Assembly: GCA_030867875.1 (NCBI GenBank)
Contig: JAOWCC010000936.1
Coordinates: 18,732,095 to 18,796,094 of the forward strand
Direction of reading: 5' to 3'
Source: Actinernus sp. WN-2022
Lineage: Eukaryota; Cnidaria; Anthozoa; Actiniaria; Actinernidae
DNA length: 64,000 nucleotides
The notes beneath the pieces are model-generated. The model made no database searches. It worked only from the letters and a program-made list of their open reading frames with translations, and had not been told where the DNA came from. The stretch's first letter is position 1, and the number at the start of each line of letters is the position of its first letter. The translations under genes and the position numbers were made by a program. Of this stretch, positions 9,299 to 19,279 are shown piece by piece.

Positions 9299-10345
9299 TT
9301 AGGTTTTAGTTTAGAAGTCGCATGTGTGTTACAGAAGTGTTGACGTTTCATGGGTTTAGCGCTATAACGCACTGAATACAGCTATGTCGATTGTATTGTA
9401 GAGCGGCCATATCGAATGTATATTGGAACAAGAGCCCACTGGGCTTTCACTCGGGCCACTATATATTCATCAGGAGACATTTTGCATGTCCCACCTTTAT
9501 GGAGGAATGGGTACTCCCATAAAAAAATGTTTTCAGTGTCGAAGGGAAGCACCATTCAGACCATTAGAAATGTGGAGGGGGGAGGTAGGACTTCCTCAAG
9601 ATGCATATTTTGTTCGTCGCTGGAAGCGGATCAGAGAAACTAAGTAATAGATTGAACTGAATTCTGATTGTAATCGAAATATTGTAAATTAGAAAGGACT
9701 TAGCTGTGAATAACTGAGGGTAAAGAGAACAAAATAAAACTTACAGCGAGGTATACGCTGGTATAAAAAAAAACGTTTCATTTTTCTAGGGATCCAGAAG
9801 CAGGGGTCCACGTTTCGTCGACTGACTCGGGTGCCTGTATACGGAAAATTTGATTTTTTCTAACTCAAAAAGCATTTACGTATACCATTGCAGGAACTCT
9901 AATCTCAATTTTCTTACTTTTTCTTGCAACTCGCATTTTTCAACTCGCATCAAAATCCATTCTTCAAGTTGACTGACAACCAGTAAGCAAAGCACACACT
10001 GGCGGAAGCTGAATACTTACCTTCTCACATTCATTTGCAAAGAAAACCCCAAAACCCTAGCCCTGAAAACACATGGTAACTCGAGCCACCGACATAAAAT
10101 TCGCGCCTGAACTGATGATGAGCCAACCGCTAACAGGTATAAAATATCAATAGCAAAGCTTTTTGCAACAGTTCGTTACATTGTACAACGTGTCGCGTGA
10201 ATGGGATTGGTGTCTGTACCAAGTAGTTTGGCCAAGTGTCTACACCCCTAAATTTGGTCCGCGGACCCAAACGTTTTCGGTACGACACCTATTTTTGTCG
10301 TGTACATATGAACATTTCTGGGTCCACGGACCCATATTATCTCGA
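9299..10345. repeat. Left inverted arm of the composite element
   Basis: Uninterrupted arm. Compared with the right arm it lacks the hammerhead-like ~107-bp segment that in the right arm sits between the words TATCGAATGT and TATATTGG (15230-15337). Both arms carry the perfect palindrome GGTCCGCGGACC and the mirrored phrases TCTGGGTCCACGGACC (left) and GGGTCCGCGAACCC (right). Short open frames in both arms are shared only because the DNA is duplicated; no domain is recognised. Confidence 0.65.
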
Positions 10346-10467
10346 TAGGCAACTAGTTCCTGTAAAAAACAGTGTTGTTATGCGTCGGCGGGGAAGATAA
10401 ACACTGGTATGTAATCAACTAAAGTCTATTGAGGCCTGATGCTTACCGCCGTGGAAAGCGAGTAGCA

Positions 10468-10501
10468 GCTGACGTTTCCAGCGCTAGCCCTTCTTCAGAG
10501 C
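10468..10501 (-). other. Hammerhead-ribozyme-like core motif
   Basis: On the minus strand: GCT-CTGAAGA-(AGGGCTAGCGCTG)-GAAA-CGTC-AGC. CUGANGA and GAAA are the two conserved halves of the hammerhead core, ACGU after GAA could form the tiny palindromic stem III used by dimeric type I ribozymes, and GCU/AGC would start stem I. Stem II is weak here (terminal mismatches). Penelope-like retroelements are known to carry such motifs in their terminal repeats. The ~110 bp downstream (to 10386) recurs at 15225-15335 on the plus strand. Confidence 0.35.
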
Positions 10502-10547
10502 AAAAGAGGGAATTGTGGGTGGGGAAACGGTTTATATAGTGTCGAGT

Positions 10548-10679
10548 GCATGATTACTGCTGAGGAAACATGTACTCGGATCAATTGGGATCAAAGGAAA
10601 TTGCGCCAATGCATGATTACCGCTGATGAAACATGTGGGGATGTGCTCGGATCAATTGTGATCAAAGAAAAGTGCGCCA
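10548..10679. repeat. Two-copy direct repeat of 63-69 bp
   Basis: GCATGATTACTGCTGA at 10548 and GCATGATTACCGCTGA at 10611 start two adjacent copies, each running through ATGTGCTCGGATCAATT-like and GATCAAAG words to TGCGCCAA. The second copy is six bases longer (GTGGGGAT). A simple local duplication inside the loop of the composite element. Confidence 0.8.
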
Positions 10680-11105
10680 ACAATAGAAATGCTAATGGCT
10701 GTAACAGCAAGTGTTGATGAGTAAACTAAGGAAACATGCTCATCTAAGTGAGAGAATACGTGAATTCTGAAATTAAATGAACGAAAAGCGTTCATTAATA
10801 CCCTGAGGTGACAAAGTTCCTAATTTGAAAATAAAGTTCTGTTATTTGCGGTTTGAATTAACATATTGCCGCGCCGCTTTAGTGATGAAAGAAGTTTGAT
10901 TTATCTCATTTTAAATGAACACTGTTCACTTTTGAACATCTTTTTGCTTTATAGGCTTTCCTCTTGTTAGATTTCGATCATGCCTAAAACAACGATACTA
11001 TCGATCGTTTTGAAAATCCCAAGCATAGTTTCTTGTATTCAGTAAAAGTACTGGAGAAGCCATTTGAGTGTTACACGCGCGCTGTATAGCAATGCAAATT
11101 TAAAA
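10680..11105. other. Unassigned loop sequence
   Basis: AT-rich DNA between the direct repeat and the inserted MITE. No open frame or repeat border recognised. Confidence 0.5.
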
Positions 11106-11114
11106 CGAATTCCC

Positions 11115-12067
11115 CAACCTCGTCCCCAGGGTCTTCTCGGTCAGATCCAAGATGGCGGCTACTTCGAGAGAAGACCATGGTAAACGCTGAATCACGTGAC
11201 CAAAAATCTCCAGAAATCCTGGAGATTTTAATCACGTGATGTGGACATCCAATATGGCGGCCAAGCTAAATATGGAAATGCGTGCCCACAAACCATAGGT
11301 ATCCCAATCCGGAGTGAGCAAGATGCAACCTCGTCCCCAGGGTCTTCTCGGTCAGATCCAAGATGGCGGCTACTCCGAGAGAAGACCATGGTAAACGCTG
11401 AATCACGTGATCAAAAATCTCCAGAAATCCTGGAGATTTTAATCACGTGATTTGGCAATCTAAGATGGCGGCCAAGCTAAATATGGGAATAGTTCATGAC
11501 GTGTTCAAACCATAGGTATCCCATTCCGGAGTGAGCGAGAAGCGATTAACGGTATTTCCACGCGGCGAACGATGCAGTGAAAACAGGTCTACTAAATGGC
11601 TCGAAATGGAGTTTACATGGATAAAGAACCAGTGGAAAGTTATCACAAAGCTACCAGGATGTATCTAAGCTGGAAGAGAATCCTAAAAAGCCGTTCATTT
11701 TCCGTTAGCGTTGAAGCGAAGCGATCGATAGCACATGTTCAGGTTTAACGGCTTCTCCTGGCTTTCCCACTGATGAACCTTACCAGAAAACTACCCAGTA
11801 ATGCACTTCATCTATTGCTCTACCTACACAACGTGTTTTAAGGTTATTTAAAATAGTTTTATTGATAACATTTGCGCAATCGAATGTATTTACAAATTCA
11901 TCTCTCTGGACTCAGTCCGTTTGGCCAATAAAAAGCATTGTTAGAACAACCTTGCGTCATAATCGAAGAGCCAATCAGAATACGTGACAGGTCAGGGTTT
12001 ACCAGGGTCTTCTCTCTGAGAAGTCGCCATCTTGGATCTGACCGAGAAGACCCTGGGGACGAGGTTG
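11115..12067 (+). mobile_element. 1.3-copy TIR element with 9-bp target duplication
   Basis: A truncated copy (11115-11324) is followed directly by a full copy (11325-12067, 743 bp), both starting CAACCTCGTCCCC. The right end ACGAGGTTG closes at 12067. The whole block is flanked by CGAATTCCC at 11106-11114 and 12068-12076, so it behaves as one insertion. It belongs to the same family as 1309-5984 and supplies the empty site for the foldback-like insertion (GGCCAAACGGACTGAG, complement at 11926-11941). Each terminus contains its own hairpin: CAGGGTCTTCTCGG against CCGAGAGAAGACC. No coding capacity. Confidence 0.85.
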
Positions 12068-12225
12068 CGAATTCCCTGCCTTTACCATTTATTTTAGATT
12101 TCAAAATAGCCATATAATGAAACTCTTATTGACCGATATACCTTTGTTGTGTTTGAAAAGCTATATTTGAGGTAATAATTATTGTAGACTTGCTATAATT
12201 CTCAAGCACGGCTCTCCAACCAGGC

Positions 12226-12989
12226 GCACCGAGATTTATGGGTCCGCGAACCCAGAAATGTTCATATGTACACGACAAAAATAGGTGTCGTACCGAAAAC
12301 GTTTGGGTCCGCGGACCAAATTTAGGGGTGTAGACACTCGGCCAAAATGCTTGGTACAGGCACCAATCGCATTCACGACATGTTGTACAATGCAACCAAC
12401 TGTTGCAAAAAGCTGTGCTAGCGCTATTGATATTTATACCTGTTAGCTCTTGGTTCATCATCACTTGACTGAGCCGCGGATTTTATGTCGTAGGGTTTTG
12501 GGTTTTGGTTGCAAATGAATGCGAGAAGTAAGTAAGTAAATCAGCTTACCGGTTGTCGGTCAACTGGAGAATGGGAGTGATGCGAGTTGAAAAATGCGAG
12601 TTGCAAGGAAAAGTAAGAAAACCGAGATTAGAGTTCCTGCAATGGTAAATGCTTTTTGAGATAGAAAAAACATTTTCCGTATACACCGAGTCAGTCGACG
12701 AAACGTGGATCCCTAGAAAAATGAACCAGCGTATACCTCGCTGGACGTTTATTTTGTTCACTTTACCCTCACAGTTATTCAGAGCTAAGTCCTTTCTAAT
12801 TCTAATTTACAATATTTCGATTGCAATCACAATTCAGTTCAATCTATTACTTAGTTTAACTATTCCCTTTCTTCTCTCTCTGATTCTTCAAGCGACGAAA
12901 AAAATGTGCATCTTGAAGAAGTCCTACCTCCCCCTCCACATTTCTAATGGTGCCTCGCTTGGACACTGAAGACAATTTCTTTATAGGCA
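12226..12989. repeat. Right inverted arm of the composite element, proximal part
   Basis: Reverse complement of 9530-10345. It stops abruptly at about 12989 in a TTTCTTTATA stretch, where the LINE begins, and resumes at 15091. The left arm reads straight through the equivalent point (9508-9530), so it is the empty-site reference for the LINE. Confidence 0.7.
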
Positions 12990-14872
12990 TGATCGTGATT
13001 TCCACCGGAAAAAGGCCCACGCGTCCAACTCTAGTTATCATTGGAGAATGTACCGTAAATTAAGAAACTGTGCTAATCGTGAAGAAAAACAGCTTAAGTC
13101 AGAACATTACTGCAAACTCATCGAGAATTCTAAGAACAACAGCTCTAAGATGTGGAAAGCAATTAAAGAAACATTGCCATCAAATCATAAGGAAGTAAAT
13201 TCTATTTCTATGGGTGATAAGCTCTACACGAGTTATCTCGATATCGCCGAGATCCTAAACCAGCACTTTACGAGTATCGGGAAAAGCTTAGCCAAAGTAT
13301 TTGGTCGCGCAGAAACTATGCCATCTGAAGTTAAACCACCCAATCACAAATTCCAGCTAAATCCTGTGACAGTAGACTTCGTTAAGAAGCAATTAAGTCA
13401 TATGAAAACTAATAAGGCTATCGGTCTTGACAAGATTAGTGCCCGCCTACTTCGTGATTCTGCTGACGTTATTGCTCCTGTGTTGAATTATATTATAAAT
13501 TTGTCCTTGAAGCTAGGTCAATTTCCTTTGTCGTGGAAATGTGCAAAGGTTATCGCACTATTCAAACAGGGAGATAGGACTGATAAGGACAACTATCGGC
13601 CAATATCCATTCTCCCGACCGTGAGTAAGGTTATCGAGCGAGCAGTTCACATACAGCTTTATGGCTTCTTAGATCTTCATAAGCTACTGACTGTCAATCA
13701 ATTTGGTTTTAGGCGCGGCAGATCCACATCTCTTGCCCTAACTCGATTTACTGACGAAATGCTCACCAATATGGACAATGGCTTGTTAAATGGTGTGATC
13801 TACATCGATTTAAAAAAGGCGTTTGACACAGTCGATCACACAGTTTTACTCCACAAATTGAAAGTTCTTGGAGTCTGCGGAACGAGTTTGGCGTGGTTCC
13901 AAACTTATTTAAGCAATCGTCGTCAGCAAACAGTTATCGGACAAGTTTCATCAAGTATTCGGAAAGTGTCTGTTGGGGTTCCTCAAGGTTCCATCCTTGG
14001 CCCCTTATTGTTTTCTATTTACATTAATGATTTGCCCAATTGTCTTAGGCATACTTCGGTAACATTATTTGCCGACGATACAGCCATGTACTGTTCTTCG
14101 AATTCAGTTAAGGACTTAGAGTCTATGCTTAATGAAGACCTAAAGAACGTAGCACAGTGGCTTTACAATCACAAGCTAACTTTGAACACCGCAAAATCTA
14201 AGTTTATGCTTATTGGAAGTTCACAGAGGTTGAAATCCCTTGACACGATTAGTGTACAAATCTACGACAAAGATCTTGATAGAGTAGATTCATTCAAGTA
14301 CTTGGGCGTCGTCATAAATGAAACCCTTACCTGGAATGACCATGTCAACTACGCCAACAGCAAGGTTAAACAAAGATTAGGGATACTAACCAGGATCAAG
14401 TACTTACTTCCCGCTTCTGTTAGAGAACTTTTTTAGCAACACAATGATCTTACCAATCTTAGATTATGGCGACATTGTTTGGGGAGACAAAAGCAATACT
14501 ACTCTAATGAAATCCCTTCAACTTCTTCAAAACAGAGCAGCAAAGCTAATTTTAAATAAGTCCAAGCACTCTTCTGCTTCAGAGGCCTTGGAAGAACTTG
14601 GCTGGGATTCCTTATCAGAGAGACGCAGAAAGCACCGTATCTTATTTGTTTTTAAATGCTTAAATGGTTTTATAGACTGGGATTTTACTTTTACTTTTAA
14701 GAGAGACATGCACGACTACAATACCAGAAGTAAGAACGACATCTATAAGCTTAAATCTCGTAGCTCGTTTGGCCAACGTCGCCTTTGTTTTCATGCCATT
14801 CAGGACTGGAATTTGCTGTCTGAGAGCACGAGAAACATTCTAAATCTAGATCAATTTAAACGACTTATCTAG
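12988..14872 (+). pseudogene. LINE reverse transcriptase (Jockey/CR1/L2-like), truncated and frameshifted
   Basis: The product would reverse-transcribe the LINE RNA at the nicked target. The frame is open from the insertion junction, through HDRDFHRKKAHASNSSYHWR before the first ATG (13048), so that ATG is internal. Fingers/palm motifs occur in order: KAIGLDKISARLL, NYRPISILPTVSKVIE, NQFGFRRGRSTSLAL, YIDLKKAFDTVDH (catalytic Asp), GVPQGSILGPLLFSIYINDL, then LFADDTAMY (catalytic DD pair), TLNTAKSKFM and YLGVVI. At 14429-14436 a run of six T leads to a TAG; dropping one T continues the frame as SNTMILPILDYGDIVWG and LLQNRAAKLIL to 14872, the normal C-terminal thumb/tail. Thus a single extra T breaks an otherwise intact RT. 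The endonuclease is absent. Clade is judged by motifs only. Confidence 0.93.
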
Positions 14873-15092
14873 TTACTTATATATAGTAGTACGTTATTGT
14901 TGTTTATGTTTATAGCTATTTTTTAATGAATACCTTATATTACTAGATTTTAACCTTTTATAGATTCATAGACATTTTTATATTTTTACGTTTTTACACT
15001 AATACAGGACCTTCCTGAAAATCACCTTAGGGTGAGGTTTGCTTCCTGTATAAATATTTAAATTATTATTATTATTATTATTATTATTATAG
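12990..15092 (+). mobile_element. 5'-truncated non-LTR retrotransposon
   Basis: A LINE copy inserted into the right inverted arm. It holds the reverse transcriptase part of ORF2, a short 3' UTR (14873-15003), a 3' hairpin (15004-15049) and a terminal (ATT)n run (15060-15090). Endonuclease domain and 5' UTR are missing, as expected from incomplete target-primed reverse transcription. Comparison with the uninterrupted left arm places the junctions within a few bases of 12989 and 15091; no long target duplication is visible. Confidence 0.85.
15004..15090 (+). promoter_or_regulatory. LINE 3' hairpin and (ATT)n tail
   Basis: ACAGGA (15004-15009) pairs with TCCTGT (15044-15049) and TCACC (15022-15026) with GGTGA (15031-15035), giving a two-tier stem-loop. 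It is followed by TATAAATATTTAA and about ten ATT units. In L2/CR1-type LINEs the reverse transcriptase recognises a 3' stem-loop next to a short microsatellite tail; this arrangement fits that role. Recognition is inferred. Confidence 0.65.
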
Positions 15093-15460
15093 TACCCCTT
15101 CCTCCATAAAGGTGGGACATACACTAGGGGACATGCAAAATGTCTTCTGGTGTGTGCTCACCTTAAAGAGTGTCTGGCTGCATTGATGTATATATAGTGG
15201 CCAGTGGGTTCTTGTTCCAATATACTGACGAAGGGCTAGCGCTCGAAACGTCAGCTGCTACTCTCTTTCCACGGCGGTTAATAGCATACCTCAATCGACT
15301 TTAGTTGATTACATACCAGTGTTTACATTCGATATAGCCGCTCTACGTAGCTGTATCGTAGCTGTATTTCAGTGCGTTCCCGAGTCCATAGCGCTAAACC
15401 CATGAAACATCAACAGTTCTGTAACACACATGCGACTTCTAAATAAACTAAAACCTATAA
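15091..15460. repeat. Right inverted arm of the composite element, distal part
   Basis: Continuation of the right arm after the LINE, mirroring 9299-9508. It contains an extra segment of about 107 bp (15230-15337) with the hammerhead-like core and the words CCACGGCGGT and GATTACATACCAGTGTTTA, which also occur inverted at 10386-10456. Similarity to the left arm ends near CTAAAACCTATAA (15448-15460). Confidence 0.65.
15225..15255 (+). other. Hammerhead-ribozyme-like core motif, second copy
   Basis: CTGACGA-(AGGGCTAGCGCTC)-GAAA-CGTC-AGC. Stem II is better here: GGGC pairs with GCTC around a TAGC loop, leaving one unpaired A. The bases before CTGACGA (TATA) do not pair with AGCT after GTC, so stem I is lost in this copy, probably because the arm is fused to other sequence here. 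Likely inactive as a lone unit. Confidence 0.3.
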
Positions 15461-16740
15461 CAATCATCGCTTCCGTGACAACCGTTGTTTCCATCGATTT
15501 TCTAGCGAGAATCGAAAAAAGTCACCCTTTGTTGATGTTTCCACAAGGGTCCGGCCAATTTTATAATTAATTTCCTCTCAGAGTTCAGTTTCGCTCGTTT
15601 TTTCCCGGTTTAATACTATTCTTCTTTATCCTACTAGTTCGTTCATGTCATTTGCAGTTGGATAAATTGTTTTTGCAATCCGAAAAGTAGTTTATTCAGT
15701 TCTGTATATTCGATCCATATCCGTACGTAAGCCATGTTCTGTTCTGTTTCGGTCAGGTCAGTTTTCTCCATTTCTTTTTGTATGGGCGTCAAACAGTTTC
15801 AACATCGGGTTCGGTTTCCAGTTCTATTTATTCTATTCATGCACTCAGCTCAGTTTTCTTGGTTCATATCTAATCATGTCCATACTCTTGTTCGGGTTCA
15901 GTTCAGACTCTGTTTTCCAGTTCGCCCAGTTCTAAACTTCTCGGTTTCTTCTTGTCTGTTCGGTCTGTTCATCTCGGTTCTGTATCTGGAGCATACTGAT
16001 TCCGAAAGGTCGTCAAGAATATGCTTGCTTTTTATCGTTAATCGGAAAGAAAGTCAAATTCTCTTGGACTTGGCTCAGCCGATCTTCGAAATTTCCACTC
16101 TGCACTGTGACTGATCATGTCTTTTTCCCGCCATTTTTTCCTGTAACTCGCAACACGCACTTTCTATCCCCGGTCAATTGCGCCGCGCAACTGAATACAT
16201 AAGGATTTGTAGGAGTGTTTCATCATCAGTACTGGAAAGAATCGATTGAACTTTAATTTGTCTGGCTAAATTTTGTTTTTGATTAATTATATTTTTTGGG
16301 ATGGCTCGCTGGCTCGCACATTGTACAGACCAATATATCTTGAGACCAGCCTATAATAGTTATTTTTGAAACTCACTTAAAATAAAATTACCCTCTTGAA
16401 AACATGCGCTGTGCTGTGCAAATGGCTTATAATACATTATCAGCCCGCTGAGTTTTCTGTCTACGAGGTTTCTTATGGCTAATTATTTTCAGAGAGTTTT
16501 CAGTTTATATTTTTAAATAATCCAGTCACAGCAGATACAATTTTGAATATGAGCGGATGAGTTTCATAAATGTTTCTCTCCATTTGAATATCGATTGAAG
16601 CTATTGTGCTGGTAAATAAACTAGACTCATAGCGCTTTGAAGTGATGAAAAAATTTGCTTGATGCGCTGCTTTGTTCCGAGACATTTAGGGAAGCGTCTC
16701 ATTGATTTTTTCACACCACCGCCACAGGTAACCCATCCAT
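15461..16740. other. Unassigned interval
   Basis: A TTC/GTTC-rich stretch (15560-15990) supports a 126-codon open frame starting at 15734 with no domain likeness; I treat it as chance. A minus-strand frame at 16500-16685 likewise has no recognised family. No promoter or RNA gene can be supported. Confidence 0.4.
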
Positions 16741-16838
16741 GGAACTGCGTTACACGAGGAAAACAAAATGGCGACTGTTGACAGTGATTCTCTCGTCAGG
16801 TTCGTCCAGGTTCGTACTCGTTGAAGGACTTATGTTCT
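16741..16838 (+). other. Possible 5' exon with start codon
   Basis: AAACAAAATGGCGACTG at 16761 is a good animal start context, and the frame runs 18 codons before a TGA (16822-16824). A strong splice donor, TTCT/GTAAGTATT, lies at 16838/16839, and a weaker one, CAG/GTTCGT, at 16809/16810. The region resembles a first exon or leader of a plus-strand gene, perhaps the one carrying the DDX23 exons 3 kb downstream, but nothing ties them together. Confidence 0.25.
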
Positions 16839-17314
16839 GTAAGTATTAATATTTAACTTATATTTACTATTCGCCGCTATTCGCGACTATTCGCGCTATT
16901 GAGTATTCGCTATTCGGGTTTTCCAGGAACCTCTCACGGAGAATACAGGGGACTTTGTATAAACGTCACAAAGTAACCTTCTTTCACAGTTGCCTTGTTT
17001 TCTTTCAATCTGAGCTGAGCAACTGTTAACTCTGAACTCTGAGCTCTGTTGTTTTTATGCAACCTTGCTCATAATTGTGTTCCATAATTGTTTTCGGAAG
17101 GATTATTAAGGAAGTCTGGAACATGATAATGAGAAGACGTACAGGGCTACGTTAACGTACGGGACCCTTTTTTCACAGAATACATGCAGTACTTGGGCTT
17201 AGTCTGCGCATGGGACGAGACCATGTGCGGGATTTAAGAAGGAAGAAAATCGACTGCAGATCGGGATTCTGAGAGTCTGTGTTAAATGAAATGAGAAAAT
17301 ATTACGGTGTATTA
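16839..17314. other. Unassigned interval
   Basis: Contains a small tandem of CTATTCGC-type words at 16867-16918. Otherwise nothing recognised. Confidence 0.4.
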
Positions 17315-17720
17315 ATGCACTTGTCAATATTTAGCCGGGGAGGTGACGAGGCATACCCAGGGATTTGCTTCCATCCCCTGTTCCATGGGTGGGGAATTTG
17401 ACATAATTTAGGATCTTGAGGGAGGGGCAATTTGACGACTTGAGTTCATGTTGACAGTGTTAACACTGCATCTTTTCCCTGGGAGGAAGGGCATTTGACA
17501 CCAACACTTGTCCCTGGGCAGGGAATTTGACATCAAATTCCTTTGCAAACATTATGATTTATTCTCCCACCCTCTATATAGGGGAAGCTATGGTTTTATG
17601 GTATGGTTTTATGCTTGTGCTCCTCCACATTAGCAACTATCTTTAAAATAAGGTGAAATGTTAAATCCCCCTGGGTATTCCTGTCCCCCTTCCCCTGGGG
17701 CTAAACATTGACAAGTGCAT
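17315..17720. mobile_element. TIR element, about 406 bp
   Basis: ATGCACTTGTCAAT at 17315 and ATTGACAAGTGCAT ending at 17720 are exact reverse complements; similarity continues through TTTAGCC and ATACCCAGGG. The interior repeats GGGAATTTGACA-like words (17392, 17430, 17508) and has CTCCCACCCTCTATATAGGGG (17563-17583 area). No transposase. Target duplication not clear. Confidence 0.65.
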
Positions 17721-18029
17721 AAGTTAGAAGTCCCTGTGGCATGGGGAGAGATGTCAAAGGTATGCAAATCTATCTCCAGTCTACAGAGCAGCTTGAAATA
17801 GAGGTAATGTCAGGACTAAGCTATCTCATGATCGTGATAGCTGATTATAAACATGGAGGTTGGAGTGACTTTGGCCCATTTGCATCTTATTTCATGCTTC
17901 CTTGGCACTTTAGATAATTATAGCTTACTGTTCTATAGAAATGTTAGTCTTCCATATATTAAGCAACATTTTGTGCCAGTGTTCTGGACTCTTCATCAAA
18001 AAATTATTACAAATTAACCTGAATATTTT

Positions 18030-18185
18030 GTGTCCCAGGGGGAAGGGGCATTCCTATCTTTTACTGGTAATAGCTTCCCCTATATAGAGGGTGGGAGAAT
18101 AAATCACAATGTTTGCAAAGGATTCTGACAGTCTCCTCCCCTGCCTGGGATCCTCCCTAGGGGATGGCCACTGATAGGTGCATAG
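18030..18185. repeat. Diverged fragment related to the 17315-17720 element
   Basis: CCCCTATATAGAGGGTGGGAG at 18075 is the reverse complement of the interior word at 17563, followed by CACAATGTTTGCAAAGGATT mirroring TCCTTTGCAAACATTATG (17540). The fragment ends near ATAGGTGCATAG, a worn version of the terminus. An older, inverted, incomplete copy. Confidence 0.6.
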
Positions 18186-18464
18186 TTGAAATGTTTAATG
18201 CTACCTGCATCCTGCAAATTTGAGGTAAACAAAGGCAAAATACGTTAGAAAACTGATGTAGCCACAGGAAGCTCAACACCAATTTTGAGGATTGCAAGCC
18301 TGTGGTTTCAAAATTTAATCAGTTTACAATATATATAACTTAAACTGAAAGGTACTCAAATGAATTGCAAATTAAGGCAGAGATTTAATAAGGCTGTCAG
18401 AAAGTTGAGCTGTGAAAACTTTAAAAAAAATGTACCTAGTTCTAAACAAATGTACTTTTCTATA

Positions 18465-18787
18465 CATGATAGAGGTCTCATGGAGTGGACAGCCAAACAT
18501 GACAAAGCCTTGATGAAGAACGTGATAGTTGAAAATCCTTTCAAATTAAAGCAAAACAAATTCCAGGGGACAAGTATGGCTGCATGATCATTGCCGAGAA
18601 GCTAAGTGGATTGAAATATCTGCTGCTCAATGATTGTATGACTAAAAGTCTGTTCAGGATAGATACAATATGGCATCAGTGAGAAGTATCGGCTGAGGAT
18701 GAAGAAGGCCGAGGCCAGAGCAAGTGGAATTAGTCCCTTGGCATCGAAAAGGAGAAGTTAGAGGATGACCAAAGGCAGAAAGAAGGT
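18465..18787 (+). pseudogene. Wrecked Myb/SANT-like DNA-binding gene fragment
   Basis: Successive short frames rebuild the order of a family I recall from cnidarian genomes: EWTAKHDKALMKNVIVENPF (Trp-centred first helix), KYGCMIIAEKLSGL, VQDRYNM (from GTTCAGGATAGATACAATATG), YRLRMKKAEARASGISP and IEKEKLEDDQRQKE. Each lies in a different frame from its neighbour, so there are at least three or four frameshifts plus stops. It cannot make a protein. The parent family carries a Myb/SANT-like domain followed by a RxxYxxL and ASGISP-containing helical region; its function is unknown to me. Confidence 0.55.
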
Positions 18788-18789
18788 AA

Positions 18790-19279
18790 CTTTAAAAATA
18801 CATAACTTATGTGATTGCTAAATCAAATATAATTAAATGCAAGAAGGATTTGGGAGTAACTGCTGAATACCCTGCCACTTGGTTCATTAATAATTTGCAT
18901 TTTCCCAAATTCTCATACAAACCTTCAAAAAACTTAACACTGAAATTTAAAAAAACCCTAACCATTCCAATCCCAAATCATTCATAGAACAAGTCTAAAT
19001 ACCCTTTGGCTATTTGGATATTTTTGCACAGTTTCCAAAGGGTTTTCAATGATTTTTCAAAGCCGAGAAGAATGTGTTGAGAACAATTGTCTTATGCTTC
19101 AGCTTTAAAGACGATATAGTGTATGAACCTAAAACTTACTTTGGTTACTAATTTTCACTTGCTCTTTCCATTTGTGGCATTTTACTAGCACTAACATTTG
19201 AATGACAAGGTCATGTAACCACTTAGTGCAAGTTCCTATTATATTATAGCATATAATATTCCAACTTTGTGTACAGTAC
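18790..19279. other. Unassigned interval before first satellite monomers
   Basis: AT-rich; no exon, repeat border or RNA gene recognised. Confidence 0.4.

Larger units (their letters stand above)
9299..15460. mobile_element. Composite element with long inverted arms
   Basis: Two blocks mirror each other. Left 9299-10345 corresponds to right 12226-12989 plus 15091-15460; the right arm was split by the LINE. Markers in inverted order are: GTTTTAGTTTA (9303 and 15446 area), GGAACAAGAGCCCACTGG (9425; 15208 area), CCACCTTTATGGAGGAA (9491; 15094 area), GGTATACGCTGG (9751; 12728 area), GGTCCGCGGACC (10256; 12306 area). Arms are perhaps 10-15% diverged by eye. Hammerhead-like segments near 10500 and 15225 hint at a Penelope-like origin, possibly two copies in head-to-head arrangement. 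No Penelope RT or GIY-YIG domain is visible, so class is inference. Confidence 0.6.

Noticed and set aside
10163..12464. Similar open frames at 10163-10348 (plus) and 12126-12464 (minus)
   Set aside because: Their likeness comes from the inverted DNA arms; no conserved protein family is recognised.
15734..16114. 126-codon open frame
   Set aside because: Pyrimidine-rich biased sequence, no domain likeness, no splice or promoter support.
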